Below, piece after piece: positions 10,843 to 19,710 of a stretch of DNA of 64,000 nucleotides. Numbering within the stretch: position 1 is the first letter of the stretch; the number at the start of each line of letters is the position of its first letter. Under the pieces are notes generated by a model. That model ran no database searches, was not told the DNA's origin, and worked only from the letters and a program-made list of their open reading frames with translations. Made by a program: the position numbers and the translations under genes. Source of the DNA: Planctomycetota bacterium (GTDB lineage: Bacteria; Planctomycetota; Phycisphaerae; Phycisphaerales; SM1A02). The DNA is taken from contig JADFFQ010000002.1 in NCBI GenBank assembly GCA_022568135.1, positions 94,853-158,852 of the forward strand, written 5' to 3'.

Positions 10843-11748
10843 TCACAGGCCGTTGGGCTCAACGGGGCCCAGAATCTGATCCAGCGACGGCGGCGGACGG
10901 CGCAGCGAACGGCGAATCCACCACGCGTTGACCACCAGGTAGAACAGACCGATCAGCAGCATGAAGGCGCTGATCGCGGTAATCACCGTGCCGACGGTGA
11001 GCAAGCCCCCGCCAGGGCCGGTCAACTCCGACGTGAGCTGAATCACCTGCCCCAGGGCGATGCCCACGATTGCGGCGACCATCGCGTGGATACTTTGGCG
11101 TCCTCCGCGGGCGGTGCGATACGCTCGACTGCGAAGGCCAATGACGCCCAGTACGCCGTGCAGGCCGAGCAACCCCACGATCGCGGCCGCGGCCATGGCC
11201 AGCCACAGCGCATCCGCCACCCAGCGTAGGCCGGCGGAGCGCTCCCAGGCGACCGCGGCGATCACCAAGATCGCCCAGCTCGCCAAACCACAACCCAGCA
11301 GCATGACATCTCGCCCGGGCGCGCCGCTGCGGACCCGTCCCTTCGGTGGCGCCATCTGCCGTACTGATAACAGCCCGCCTAACCCGACGAGCCCCGCGAC
11401 GAAACCCAGCTCCACCGGCGTCCAGGTGGAAAGATTCCGGAGACCGCTTTGGTCTAACGCGTCGATCCACAGCGCTACCGGCCGGGCCGCCAAGACCAAC
11501 GCCCCAACCACAAGACAGATCATCAACCACACCAGCGCGTCGCCGACCACAACCGCGTTGTGGAGCTTGGGCAGCCGGCTGGCGGCCGGATCCACTGTAT
11601 GGAGGATCGCTTCCCAGATCGCCAGTCCACATTCAGGGCACAACCCATCGGCGCGAAGTCCGTAGAGGTTGTAGCCGCACCGGCGACAGTGCACCGGCGA
11701 GATCACGACGGCGTTGGAAAGGCTGTCCGGCGCCGGGAAGTCGTTCAT
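10843..11748 (-). CDS. Zinc-ribbon multi-pass membrane protein
   Basis: 301 residues. An N-terminal zinc ribbon (CRRCGYNLYG then CPECG, about residues 20-45) is followed by roughly six or seven hydrophobic segments (for example LVWLMICLVVGALVLAA and LWLAMAAAAIVGLLGLHGVL) and a short charged C-terminus. The start at 11748 was chosen over 11847 because the upstream stretch has no family character and would run to the moxR promoter. This cytosolic zinc-ribbon plus membrane layout recurs in the window at 30.6 and 58.4 kb. Divergent from the MoxR gene. Function unknown. Confidence 0.75.
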   Translation of the reverse strand: MNDFPAPDSLSNAVVISPVHCRRCGYNLYGLRADGLCPECGLAIWEAILHTVDPAASRLPKLHNAVVVGDALVWLMICLVVGALVLAARPVALWIDALDQSGLRNLSTWTPVELGFVAGLVGLGGLLSVRQMAPPKGRVRSGAPGRDVMLLGCGLASWAILVIAAVAWERSAGLRWVADALWLAMAAAAIVGLLGLHGVLGVIGLRSRAYRTARGGRQSIHAMVAAIVGIALGQVIQLTSELTGPGGGLLTVGTVITAISAFMLLIGLFYLVVNAWWIRRSLRRPPPSLDQILGPVEPNGL

Positions 11749-11818
11749 CGCTAGAAACTCTACACCAGCCGCCTCAATCGGGCCGTCCAGCGTCGCGCCG
11801 ACCGCCGTAGGGCACTGG

Positions 11819-11824
11819 TATACT
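11819..11824 (+). promoter_or_regulatory. Candidate -10 box for moxR
   Basis: TATACT lies 37 nt upstream of the moxR start, which has its own Shine-Dalgarno sequence. No clear -35 hexamer is visible. Confidence 0.35.
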
Positions 11825-11861
11825 CCCCCGCGCCTCTGCACGACCAATGGAGTTGCCCGTC

Positions 11862-12794
11862 ATGGCAAGTGAGCCCATTGAACGCCTCCGCCGCAACATC
11901 ACATCGGTCTATATGGGCAATACCGCGGCCGTTGATCGGGTCATTCTTTGCCTGCTCGCGCGGGGACACATCCTCATCGAGGACGTTCCCGGGGTCGGCA
12001 AGACGGTGCTGGCCAATGCCCTGGCCAAATCGGTCCGCTGTTCATTCACCCGCATCCAGTGCACGCCGGACCTGTTGCCTTCCGACATCATCGGCGTCAG
12101 CGTATACGACCGCGAGCAAGGCGTCTTCGAGTTCAAGCGCGGGCCCATCTTTCACAGCATCATCCTTGCCGACGAGATCAACCGCACCACGCCGCGCACG
12201 CAATCGGCGCTGCTGGAGGCGATGAACGAGGCCACGGTTTCGGTGGAAAGTCAGGTGTTTCAGTTGCCCCAGCCGTTCATGGTGGTGGCCACCCAGAATC
12301 CGTACGAGTTCGAGGGAACCTATTTCCTGCCGGAGAACCAGCTCGATCGATTCCTGATGCGGATCAACCTGGGGTACCCCGCCCCGGACGACGAATCGCG
12401 GATCATCGAGCAGCAGCCGGCCCGAACCACGCTGGCCACGCTCGAGCCGGTCATGTCGAGTGAAGAAGTGCTTCGGCTCCAAGAGCAAGTGGACGAGGTA
12501 TCCATTGACCAGACGCTGGTGGACTATGTCATTGCCCTGGCTGCGGCGACGCGAGAGAACGATGACTTGCAGATCGGGATCAGCCCCCGCGGATCGCTGG
12601 CGCTGGCCCAGGCTGCCCGGGCATGCGCCATGATGCATGGCCGCGACTATTGCGTGCCCGAGGATATCGTCTCCAACGTCTTGGCGGTCTGCGCCCACCG
12701 GGTGATCAGCAAGACGTACATGCACGCCGGTGATACCGCCACCACCAAGCGCATTATCCAGCAGGTACTGGAAACGGTGCCCAGCCCGGCGTAG
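11862..12794 (+). CDS. MoxR-family AAA+ ATPase
   Basis: 310 residues. Walker A GVGKTVLANALA (about 42-53), Walker B/sensor region HSIILADEINRTTPRTQSAL and the MoxR signature VVATQNPYEFEGTYFLPE, followed by the lid domain with PRGSLALAQAARA. MoxR ATPases act as chaperones that mature or activate protein complexes, usually beside a DUF58 and a VWA-domain gene. Neither is found here; the next gene is an unrelated membrane protein. Start ATG 11862 has GGAG 9 nt upstream. Confidence 0.93.
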   Translation: MASEPIERLRRNITSVYMGNTAAVDRVILCLLARGHILIEDVPGVGKTVLANALAKSVRCSFTRIQCTPDLLPSDIIGVSVYDREQGVFEFKRGPIFHSIILADEINRTTPRTQSALLEAMNEATVSVESQVFQLPQPFMVVATQNPYEFEGTYFLPENQLDRFLMRINLGYPAPDDESRIIEQQPARTTLATLEPVMSSEEVLRLQEQVDEVSIDQTLVDYVIALAAATRENDDLQIGISPRGSLALAQAARACAMMHGRDYCVPEDIVSNVLAVCAHRVISKTYMHAGDTATTKRIIQQVLETVPSPA

Positions 12795-12968
12795 AACAGC
12801 CGGCAGCGATCACCGATTCCATCGAGCCCAGCGATCGGCCGTTATCACATCCAGCACCGCCTGATGTCGGCCGATACCTGATAGCTGAGACCTCCCGGCA
12901 AGGTCCTTGCGGTTATGAGCCCGATCGTCCGACCAACACCCAGACCCGGTACGCCGAGGAGCCCAGTT

Positions 12969-13886
12969 ATGCTCGTGCGGCACGCCACCGGCGCGATCAA
13001 GTCGCTGCCCAGCACGGACGAGCCGATGGGCACGCCGATTCGGCTGGCGATCGGGGTGATTGTGGCGGTCGGCGTGGTGGCGGTGGTGTGGCTGATGGGC
13101 GTTGTGGGATTCCGGCTGGGGTTCGCCCCGCTGATTCGCGTGCCTGGACTTCTGGGTGAGCCCGGCGGAGGCCTAGTCACGGGAACCATTATGCTCATCT
13201 GGATTCCGCGGGTGATTCTCCTGGCCGGCGGGGCCCAGCCAACCTGGCTGATGCTGGGGTTTGCGGCGATCGCGATCCCTGCCGCAGGTCTCAGTGCGGT
13301 GTGGCATCGCCCAGGCGGCAGTCCACGGACATCATTAGCGGCGGTGGTGTTCACGCACGCCGGCGCGATCTGCGCCGCCCTGAACGCCCTGGCCGTGATC
13401 TGGTGGACCGCTTGCGACGCGCGCAATGCCAGGATCGCCGAGCTGCCAGATGATCCCACCGGCACAGACACATGGCTGGGAAATCTGCAGACCGTAGCCG
13501 GTCTCGATGTGCTAGCGGTTATCGCCGCCACGGTGTGGGTCGTGCTGGTGATGCGACTTTCGATTCCATTGTGGATGCGAGCGTTGGCCGCCTCGGCCAG
13601 CTACGTTGCACTGGTGGTGGCGATCGTGGCCATGTCTATGAGCAACGCTGCATTCGCTCAGATTCAAGCCGCTCGGTCGGTGGTACACCTTGACGACGGC
13701 TCCATCGATGCCCGGCTGGTGCTCGGGTTCACTCCCCGGCACGTCGCGACGCTCCGGATCGAGAACGAGATGGTGATCGTGGAACTTCGCGACCGCTCGG
13801 CCACGATGACCGTCGTGGGACGTCAATCAATCGTCGGCATGCTCCAGGAGGCGGCCCAGCGCAGCCGGGGGAACGCCCAACGTTGA
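12969..13886 (+). CDS. Multi-pass membrane protein of unknown function
   Basis: 305 residues with about five to six hydrophobic segments (LAIGVIVAVGVVAVVWLMG, GTIMLIWIPRVILLAG, LDVLAVIAATVWVVLVM, ALAASASYVALVVAIVAMSM) and a C-terminal soluble domain of about 80 residues (LVLGFTPRHVATLRIENEM). Start ATG 12969 has GAGGAG 7 nt upstream and is preferred to ATG 12915. It follows moxR after 174 nt. No family recognised. Confidence 0.7.
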   Translation: MLVRHATGAIKSLPSTDEPMGTPIRLAIGVIVAVGVVAVVWLMGVVGFRLGFAPLIRVPGLLGEPGGGLVTGTIMLIWIPRVILLAGGAQPTWLMLGFAAIAIPAAGLSAVWHRPGGSPRTSLAAVVFTHAGAICAALNALAVIWWTACDARNARIAELPDDPTGTDTWLGNLQTVAGLDVLAVIAATVWVVLVMRLSIPLWMRALAASASYVALVVAIVAMSMSNAAFAQIQAARSVVHLDDGSIDARLVLGFTPRHVATLRIENEMVIVELRDRSATMTVVGRQSIVGMLQEAAQRSRGNAQR

Positions 13887-14000
13887 CATCAATCGCAGTC
13901 GAACGCTGCCCCGCATATGCATGCGGGGCTACAACTCAAGCTGTCTGTGCGCAGTATGCATTGCAGCCGCGGACGAATATCCGCGGGAAACCAGCCCGGG

Positions 14001-14603
14001 TCATGGGCGGCCGTAGCGCTGGATTGCCTCCACGACCGCGCGGCTTACCGCAAACGGCTGGCGAATCATCACCCAGAATGCTTCGAACACGTCGCTGCCC
14101 GCGGTGGCAAAACCGATGCTGCCCAATCCAAACAGGCGCTCCCGCAGGCGAAGAAACACGCTCGTGTGCTGGATGTTCTTCAACTGCGTTTCGAACACGT
14201 TGACTCGGAGCACCCCCATCCGCCGAATGACCCGCCGATCGGTCAACACATACACCCGGCACCACCACTCCAAACTTTGCCAGAGCAATCGCCCCGCTGC
14301 GGCGGCAACACCCAGGCTGTACGCCTGAGCCTCCGACCACGGGATCCAGCCGACGCGAATCGCCACGATCGCCAGAGCCAGTGTGAGGATGGCAATGAAC
14401 ATCAGGCTTCCCAGCGACGCCAGGGGAATGAACAGCAGGCTCGGGCGCAGCAGCAGGATCACGATCTCATCATCGTGGATCAGTCCCGCCGGCAACAATG
14501 CCTCCACCTGGTCCACCGTCAGCGACGTGGCTTCCGCGGCACTGAGCATTTCGTGGGCGCACCCGGTGGCTGGTCTTGCGGCCTCGACACGGCGGAGTCT
14601 CAC
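14001..14603 (-). CDS. Bacterial PH-domain (YdbS/DUF304-like) membrane protein
   Basis: 200 residues. Two hydrophobic helices (ILLLRPSLLFIPLASLGSLM and ILTLALAIVAIRVGW) precede a bacterial pleckstrin-like domain with the family pattern YVLTDRRVIRRMGVLRVN, then TQLKNIQHTSV and GLGSIGFATAG. Such proteins sit in the inner membrane; their ligand is unknown. The start codon overlaps the hpt stop (ATGA), so the pair is translationally coupled. Confidence 0.85.
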   Translation of the reverse strand: MRLRRVEAARPATGCAHEMLSAAEATSLTVDQVEALLPAGLIHDDEIVILLLRPSLLFIPLASLGSLMFIAILTLALAIVAIRVGWIPWSEAQAYSLGVAAAAGRLLWQSLEWWCRVYVLTDRRVIRRMGVLRVNVFETQLKNIQHTSVFLRLRERLFGLGSIGFATAGSDVFEAFWVMIRQPFAVSRAVVEAIQRYGRP

Positions 14604-15145
14604 AACGCTTCCTTCCGGAGCGTGCCTATATCCGGCAGATTGCGGTAGTAGTTGTTGTAGTCCAGCCCGTAGCCCACGACAAACACATCGGGGATGTCAA
14701 AACCCACATACTCACATGGCGTATCCAGCGCGGACTGACGCTGCTTGCGCAGCAGCACGCATGCTCGAAGCGACTTCGGCTGTCGGCTGGCCAACTTCTC
14801 GCGTATGAGCCGCAGTGTGCCGCCGGAATCCAGGATGTCATCCACGATCAGCACATGCTTGTCTTTCAAGTCGTCCGGCAGGGCGCCGATGATCTGAGGG
14901 CCCCGGCTCGTCATCGATTTGCCCGGATAGCCGGCGACGGTCACCACCTCGATTCGGATCTTCTGCGGCAGTTGTCGAATCAGGTCGGCCAAGAAGATGA
15001 TGCTGCCGGTGAGGATCGGCACCAACACGATCTCGGCTTCATCCGGCAGATCGTCCAGATCGCGGGCGATCTGTGCAGAGAGCTCCTTGAGGCGATGGGC
15101 AATGCGCTGGCGCGGTATCAGCACCGTTTCGATATCCGTGAGCAC
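14600..15145 (-). CDS. hpt: Hypoxanthine phosphoribosyltransferase
   Basis: Purine salvage enzyme converting hypoxanthine or guanine plus PRPP to IMP or GMP. 181 residues with the PRPP-binding motif VLIVDDILDSGGTL, an upstream PILTGSIIFLADLIRQL loop and the C-terminal base-binding part (VGFDIPDVFVVGYGLDYNNYYR) characteristic of HPRT. The start is GTG 15145, with TACACT ending 7 nt before it and no Shine-Dalgarno sequence. Confidence 0.93.
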   Translation of the reverse strand: MLTDIETVLIPRQRIAHRLKELSAQIARDLDDLPDEAEIVLVPILTGSIIFLADLIRQLPQKIRIEVVTVAGYPGKSMTSRGPQIIGALPDDLKDKHVLIVDDILDSGGTLRLIREKLASRQPKSLRACVLLRKQRQSALDTPCEYVGFDIPDVFVVGYGLDYNNYYRNLPDIGTLRKEAL

Positions 15146-15152
15146 GATGCGC

Positions 15153-15158
15153 AGTGTA
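15153..15158 (-). promoter_or_regulatory. Leaderless-type -10 box of hpt
   Basis: TACACT on the minus strand ends 7 nt before the hpt GTG, so transcription would start at or next to the start codon. Confidence 0.6.
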
Positions 15159-15221
15159 TAGCCGGCCGGGGCCGCATGTCATCATTCGCCGGCGTTCGAA
15201 TCCGCGGCCCACCTCGCTGGG

Positions 15222-16700
15222 TCATCCGGCAGCGCCGGGCTCGATCAGCCAGCCCGACAGCAGTTGGGCACATCCGAGGAAGGTGGCGAACGCGACCGCG
15301 TCGGTGATCATGATGAGGAAGATGGCCGAGGCGGTTGCCGGGTCCGCGCCCAGGCGGCGCATCAGAAGCGGCACGGATGAGCCGGCCAGCGTGCCGATCC
15401 CGGTTGACAGAGCCATCGACACCGCGGCCACCACCCCCAGCCGCCAACTGACGCTGTCCATGACCGTTGACAGAAGCGTCAGGGCAATCCCCACCACAAC
15501 ACCCAGGAGCACGCCGGTCAACAATCCCACCGCCCCTTCGCGTAACACCAGCGGAACCACCCGGCCGGGCCGGACCTCCTCCAACACGATGCCCCGCAGA
15601 GTGACCGCCAGGGCCTGATGACCGGCGTTGCCCGCCTGGGCCGCGATCATCGGCATCAACACCGCGAGGATGGCTAACTCCCGAATCAGATTCTCAAACT
15701 GCAAGACCACAATCACGGCCACGCAGGTCGTGAACAGGTTGACCACCAACCACGGGAATCGCCCGCGAAACTTCTCGCCCATCCCCGAGTACACCGCTTC
15801 GACCGCCCCCGCCCCCACGCTCTTCTGAACGTCCTCGGTGTCCTCGGCCCGAATGATGTCGATCACGTCGTCCACGGTGACGACGCCGATCAGCCGATCG
15901 TCGAGATCAACGACGGGAAGCATGGAGTAGTCATAGCGGTCGAACTCCCTGGCCACCTGCTCACGATCGAGGTCGGTACGGACCGCCTTGACGGTCTGAT
16001 TCATCAGCTCGGCGATGGGATGATCCGGGCCAGCCAACAGCAGGTCGCGCAGCCCGATGATGCCCACCAGCCGGCCGTCGTCGCGGACGACAAGCAGATG
16101 CTGCACGCCCGGCCCAATGGTTGAAGCACGGATGACCTCGGTGGCTTGGGCAACGGTCATCCGCTCGGTCAGGGCAAGGAAGTCGGTGGTCATCAGACCC
16201 CCGGCCGACTCGCGGTCATAGTCGATGAGGTCTCGAAGCTGAGCCGCCGTGGCCAGAGTCAGGGCGGCGAGGGCTTCCTGGCGGTAGGACTCGCCCATCG
16301 CCTGCAGGAGATCCGCGGCGTCGTCCGGAGCCATCAGTTCCAGGAGCCGGGTGGCATAGGCCAGGTCTTCCTCGACCAGATCCTCCATCACGCCGACTGC
16401 CAGCGGCATCTGCATTTCGGCCAGAGCGTCCGCCGCGGACTGATCGTCCATCTGCTCCAGGACTTCGGCTGCTTCCTCCTGCTGAAGTGTTTCCAGGGTG
16501 TCCGCTGCGTCCGCCGCTTCTTGTTGCTGCACCGCGTCGGCCAGCACCGACACATCGATGGAGTGCTCGAGCAGCTTGGCCACCCGCTCGTCCTGCGGCG
16601 AGGTCTCGGCCACATCCTCGATGTGGGACGCCGCCTCGGCCTCGACCGGCCGGTGTCTGGAAGGTGAGTTCAGGTCGGATTTGTCCGGCGGCTGCGGCAT
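15222..16700 (-). CDS. mgtE: Magnesium transporter MgtE
   Basis: Mg2+-gated Mg2+ channel of the inner membrane, 492 residues. Order: acidic superhelical N domain (about 30-190), two CBS domains (about 195-320, VQHLLVVRDDGRLVGIIGLRD and YDYSMLPVVDLDDRLIGVVT), then five transmembrane helices starting near FPWLVVNLFTTCVAVIVVLQ, with the pore signature AAQAGNAGHQALAVT. The start at 16700 rests on a TACACT box exactly 7 nt upstream; an in-frame GTG at 16760 would lie upstream of that promoter. Lies downstream of the phosphate-transport pair. Confidence 0.95.
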   Translation of the reverse strand: MPQPPDKSDLNSPSRHRPVEAEAASHIEDVAETSPQDERVAKLLEHSIDVSVLADAVQQQEAADAADTLETLQQEEAAEVLEQMDDQSAADALAEMQMPLAVGVMEDLVEEDLAYATRLLELMAPDDAADLLQAMGESYRQEALAALTLATAAQLRDLIDYDRESAGGLMTTDFLALTERMTVAQATEVIRASTIGPGVQHLLVVRDDGRLVGIIGLRDLLLAGPDHPIAELMNQTVKAVRTDLDREQVAREFDRYDYSMLPVVDLDDRLIGVVTVDDVIDIIRAEDTEDVQKSVGAGAVEAVYSGMGEKFRGRFPWLVVNLFTTCVAVIVVLQFENLIRELAILAVLMPMIAAQAGNAGHQALAVTLRGIVLEEVRPGRVVPLVLREGAVGLLTGVLLGVVVGIALTLLSTVMDSVSWRLGVVAAVSMALSTGIGTLAGSSVPLLMRRLGADPATASAIFLIMITDAVAFATFLGCAQLLSGWLIEPGAAG

Positions 16701-16707
16701 CACCGCG

Positions 16708-16713
16708 AGTGTA
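16708..16713 (-). promoter_or_regulatory. Leaderless-type -10 box of mgtE
   Basis: TACACT on the minus strand ends 7 nt before ATG 16700. The same spacing is seen at hpt, tpiA and others. Confidence 0.6.
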
Positions 16714-16731
16714 GCGAAGAGGCAAACATCC

Positions 16732-16793
16732 GTTGAGCCGCGGGTCGAAGACCCTCGCACACAACGAGGAACGCCGACACTCGTACCTACGGC
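16732..16793. repeat. Decayed copy of the groES-groEL1 spacer repeat
   Basis: GTTGAGCCGCGGGTCgaaGACCC shares the hairpin GGGTC-NNN-GACCC and the flank GAGCCG/GGCTAAAC-like sequence with 7725-7776. The second hairpin and the closing arm have diverged. It fills the gap between mgtE and the PhoU-like gene. Confidence 0.4.
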
Positions 16794-17449
16794 CGAAAGT
16801 CCAGGTGTTCAACTTTCCCTAGGACTGCGGTGGAGATGTTGGCCAGGTGCGAGGAGACGCGTTTGTAGTGCCTCGCCAGAAGAGAATAGGCGACCGCTTC
16901 ATGCGTCTCGATGCTGGCCTCGTCGCCGAGCAGTTGCTCGATGACTTGGTCGCAATCATCTCCGATGGCATCGGCCTTTGCGATTGCCTCCTTGGCCGCT
17001 TGGGCGTCGGACTCCCGGAAGGCCTTGCTCACCATGGTGAACAGTTGCTCAACCCGACTGCACACGCCCTCCAACGGTTCGTGGTAGCGGGCAACGTGGA
17101 ACCCTTCCTTGTAGAACCGCCCCACCTCGAAGACGTTCTTGCAGTAGTCGCCGATGCGCTCGGCATCCTTGGCCACGCTCATCAGGGCCAGGCCCGCTGC
17201 CACATCCGAGCCCGGATTGATGGTCAGATGGCGAACGATCTTGCGGCGGATCGACCGCAGCAGTTCGTTGATTGATTTGTCCCGCTGGTAGATCGCGTCC
17301 CTCTGCTGCGAGGCGTCCGCCTTGCGGTGTAAGACTTCGCTGGCTCTGACGAACATCCACAGGGCGTGTTCGAGCATTTGCGAGAACTCCGCAAACGCTT
17401 CATCGAGCACATCGCGAGATTTGAATGCTGCGAATAGTTGCTTAAACAT
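16787..17449 (-). CDS. PhoU-domain protein
   Basis: 220 residues, all helical, with the repeated PhoU pattern: INELLRSIRRKIVRHLTI, then DAERIGDYCKNVFEV (about 95-109) and HYKRVSSHLANISTAV (about 193-208), the E/D-R-I/V-x-x-H/Y metal-binding motifs. PhoU-like proteins restrain phosphate uptake or couple it to sensing. It is encoded 24 nt downstream of the Na/Pi cotransporter, so the two form an operon and it probably regulates that transporter. Confidence 0.88.
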   Translation of the reverse strand: MFKQLFAAFKSRDVLDEAFAEFSQMLEHALWMFVRASEVLHRKADASQQRDAIYQRDKSINELLRSIRRKIVRHLTINPGSDVAAGLALMSVAKDAERIGDYCKNVFEVGRFYKEGFHVARYHEPLEGVCSRVEQLFTMVSKAFRESDAQAAKEAIAKADAIGDDCDQVIEQLLGDEASIETHEAVAYSLLARHYKRVSSHLANISTAVLGKVEHLDFRP

Positions 17450-17473
17450 GGACGGCTCCGATGCGACCGACGG

Positions 17474-18643
17474 TTACGGCACAAACTGGACGATCAAATA
17501 CCCAAGTCCCGGTATGAGAATAAACACGACGAGTATGTAAAGGAAGTAATAGCGCTTCGACATTGCGGCAAGTTCGGCATACCACCTCGCCAGGCCGATC
17601 GGAATGAAGCGAAGCGGATACCAGATCGCACAGCCGAACACGTTGAACATGACGTGGCAGATGGCGACCCCAACGGCGGCTGCGGCAGGATTGGCCGAGG
17701 CCGCCAGTAAGCCCGTGACGGTCGTTCCGAGGTTGCAGCCGAGCATGAACGGGAAAACGCGCTTTGATTCCACCGCACCCGCTCCGGCCAGAGGAATCAT
17801 CAGACTCGTCGTCACCGAACTGGATTGGACGAAGATCGTCGAGATGACGCCGACAATCCCCGCCATCAGATCGTTACGAAAGAGAACTGAGCTAAACAAT
17901 CCCTCGACGCGACGCAGCAGCGCACCCTTGAGGTTCTTCACCATCAGCACGAGCATGAGGAACAATAACGCCAGCCCCATCACCGCTAGGATTTTCCCTT
18001 GAGTTTGCGCACTTGACGTGAACAATCCAGCGACCCAATCGAACGCCTCAACCACCGGCTGGGTGATCGCCTTGATCGGACTGTTCGGCTCTTGCTGGGC
18101 GCTTAGCCCAAGCAAGCCCGCAGCCCACATCGAAACCTGTGTGAGCCAACCGGTCGCCCACTCGAGCGGGAAAAGGACAGCTACCGTCAAAAGGTTCACG
18201 TTGCCGTGCATCAGCGCTGCCCCGTAGGCACGCCGAAACTGATCCCGAATGCGCATCGTGAAGCCAGCCACGAAGTTGTTGGTAATGCTCGTGCCGATGT
18301 TCGCGCCCATCACGGCGAAGATCGCCGTTTCTAGGTCCATTTGGCCCGCAGCGACCAGCGTGATTATCAACGAGGTCGTAAACGATGAGCTTTGGATGAT
18401 GCCGGTAACAATCACTCCTCCCATCAGGGCAACGACCGGGTTGTGCGCTTGCTCCAGTAAGTTCTTGACCCCAGGCCCGATCGACTTGAGCCCGGCGCCC
18501 ATGACATTGATGGCCGCGAGAAAGAAATACAAACAAATCCCGGCATAAATGCCGTTGAGCCAAGCCGGTGTTTCGCGCGTAGATGAGGGCTGACTTAATG
18601 GGGTCGGAGATGATGGGGGCTGCGAAGCGAAGCCCTCGGGCAT
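17474..18643 (-). CDS. Na+/phosphate cotransporter (NptA/YjbB family)
   Basis: 389 residues with eight to ten membrane segments. The family's inverted repeat is clear: GIIQSSSFTTSLII in the first half and FVQSSSVTTSLMIPLAG in the second, plus two GANIGTS / GCNLGTT motifs. Expected to import phosphate with sodium. ATG 18643 is preferred because a good promoter (TAGACA, 16 nt, TATTAT) lies 57 nt upstream; longer starts at 18763 or 18808 would lie upstream of that promoter and almost touch the divergent gene's start. Confidence 0.88.
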   Translation of the reverse strand: MPEGFASQPPSSPTPLSQPSSTRETPAWLNGIYAGICLYFFLAAINVMGAGLKSIGPGVKNLLEQAHNPVVALMGGVIVTGIIQSSSFTTSLIITLVAAGQMDLETAIFAVMGANIGTSITNNFVAGFTMRIRDQFRRAYGAALMHGNVNLLTVAVLFPLEWATGWLTQVSMWAAGLLGLSAQQEPNSPIKAITQPVVEAFDWVAGLFTSSAQTQGKILAVMGLALLFLMLVLMVKNLKGALLRRVEGLFSSVLFRNDLMAGIVGVISTIFVQSSSVTTSLMIPLAGAGAVESKRVFPFMLGCNLGTTVTGLLAASANPAAAAVGVAICHVMFNVFGCAIWYPLRFIPIGLARWYAELAAMSKRYYFLYILVVFILIPGLGYLIVQFVP

Positions 18644-18700
18644 CTCGGTCGGCCCTCGGTGAGGCTGCGATTCGCCCAACGCGAACCGCGCAGGGTCGGC

Positions 18701-18728
18701 ATAATACGGTCGGCCCGTCTTCTGTCTA
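18701..18728 (-). promoter_or_regulatory. Promoter of the Na/Pi cotransporter - PhoU operon
   Basis: On the minus strand TAGACA (18723-18728) and TATTAT (18701-18706) are spaced by 16 nt, each matching the sigma-70 consensus at five of six positions. This gives a leader of about 50 nt. Confidence 0.6.
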
Positions 18729-18766
18729 CACCGCTTCAGAGATACACGAAGAAAATAGTTCATCGC

Positions 18767-18772
18767 TATCCT
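18767..18772 (+). promoter_or_regulatory. Leaderless-type -10 box of the SpoU/TrmH gene
   Basis: TATCCT ends 7 nt before ATG 18780, the same arrangement as at other starts in this window, supporting 18780 as the original start. Confidence 0.55.
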
Positions 18773-18779
18773 CGTCCAG

Positions 18780-19655
18780 ATGGAGCCGCGGCGGGCACAG
18801 GCCGGCAACGTCTTTGAAGTGATCGATTTGGCCGATCCACGCCTCGCCGACTACCGCGATATCCGTGACCGGGGGCTGCTTGGCCGGGGGACGGTCTTCC
18901 CGGGCTGTTTGTTGGCGAACAGCCGCTGATCGTCCAGCGCATGCTCTCCATGCCGGGCGTGACCAAGCCCGTGCTCGTGGTGACGAGTCGGGTGGATCGC
19001 ATCGCCCGCCTTGCCCCGCCCGAGGTGCCGGTCTATGTCGCCCCGCTGGACCTGATGCGGCACGTGGCTGGGTTCACCGTCCATCGCGGTGTGCTGGCCA
19101 TCGGCTATCGCTCGGCGATCGAGCGGTCGGACCTCGCCTCGGCCCTGTGCCCCGACGGCCCGCTCACCGTCCTGCTGTGCGAAAACATCACCAACATCGA
19201 CAACATCGGGCTGCTATTTCGCAACGCCGCCGCGTTCGGCGTCGACGGCATATTGCTAAGCCCCCGCTGCCACGATCCACTGTATCGAAAATCCTTGCGC
19301 GTTTCGATCGGTCACGCGCTCACCGTGCCGTTCGTGCGCAGCCGCGACTGGCCGGGCGATCTCGGCCCGCTGAAGGCCCGGCACCCGACGAGTCGAGCGC
19401 GCGCGAATACTCAGCGAGCCGCCGCGTCCTCGCGAGCGGCTATTGCCGGGTTGGAGCGTTCATCCATTTCACGACTGATCGCTGCTGCCGATCGAGCGAG
19501 ACCGCTGGCGGGGACGCCGCGGCTCGCTAAGATTCCCCCTGGATCACTGTGTTCACATCGTCAAGGTTCCGATGGCTCCGGGGGTCGATTCGCTCAATGT
19601 CGCGGTCGCCGCCGCCGTGTGCCTGCATCGTTTCAGCACCGCCGTACGTGTGTAA
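18780..19655 (+). pseudogene. SpoU/TrmH-family RNA 2'-O-methyltransferase with two frameshifts
   Basis: Three pieces of one methyltransferase lie in order but not in one frame. Piece 1, frame of 18780: VIDLADPRLADYRDIRDRGL, ending at TGA 18927. Piece 2, shifted frame from about 18905: LFVGEQPLIVQRMLSMPGVT through LLCENITNIDNIGLLFRNAA (SAM-binding knot start) to about 19390. Piece 3, original frame again, stop 19655: VPMAPGVDSLNVAVAAA, the C-terminal knot motif. Total length (about 290 codons) is right for the family, so the gene is complete except for one shift near 18890-18905 and a second, poorly conserved stretch between 19390 and 19545. Either a recent pseudogene or two sequencing/assembly indels. 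Confidence 0.75.
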
Positions 19656-19710
19656 AACAGTGAAGGACGGCCGCGGCGCTTGGGCCGCCAGATGGGGAAT
19701 ACCAAAATGC

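Noticed and set aside
15185..15215. tRNA-like GTTCGAATC near hpt
   Set aside because: The flanking bases do not form T-arm, D-arm or acceptor stems, and the gap is too short for a whole tRNA.
18865..19530. Alternative third-frame gene over the SpoU/TrmH region
   Set aside because: The frame has no methylase motifs; the conserved pieces lie in the other two frames.
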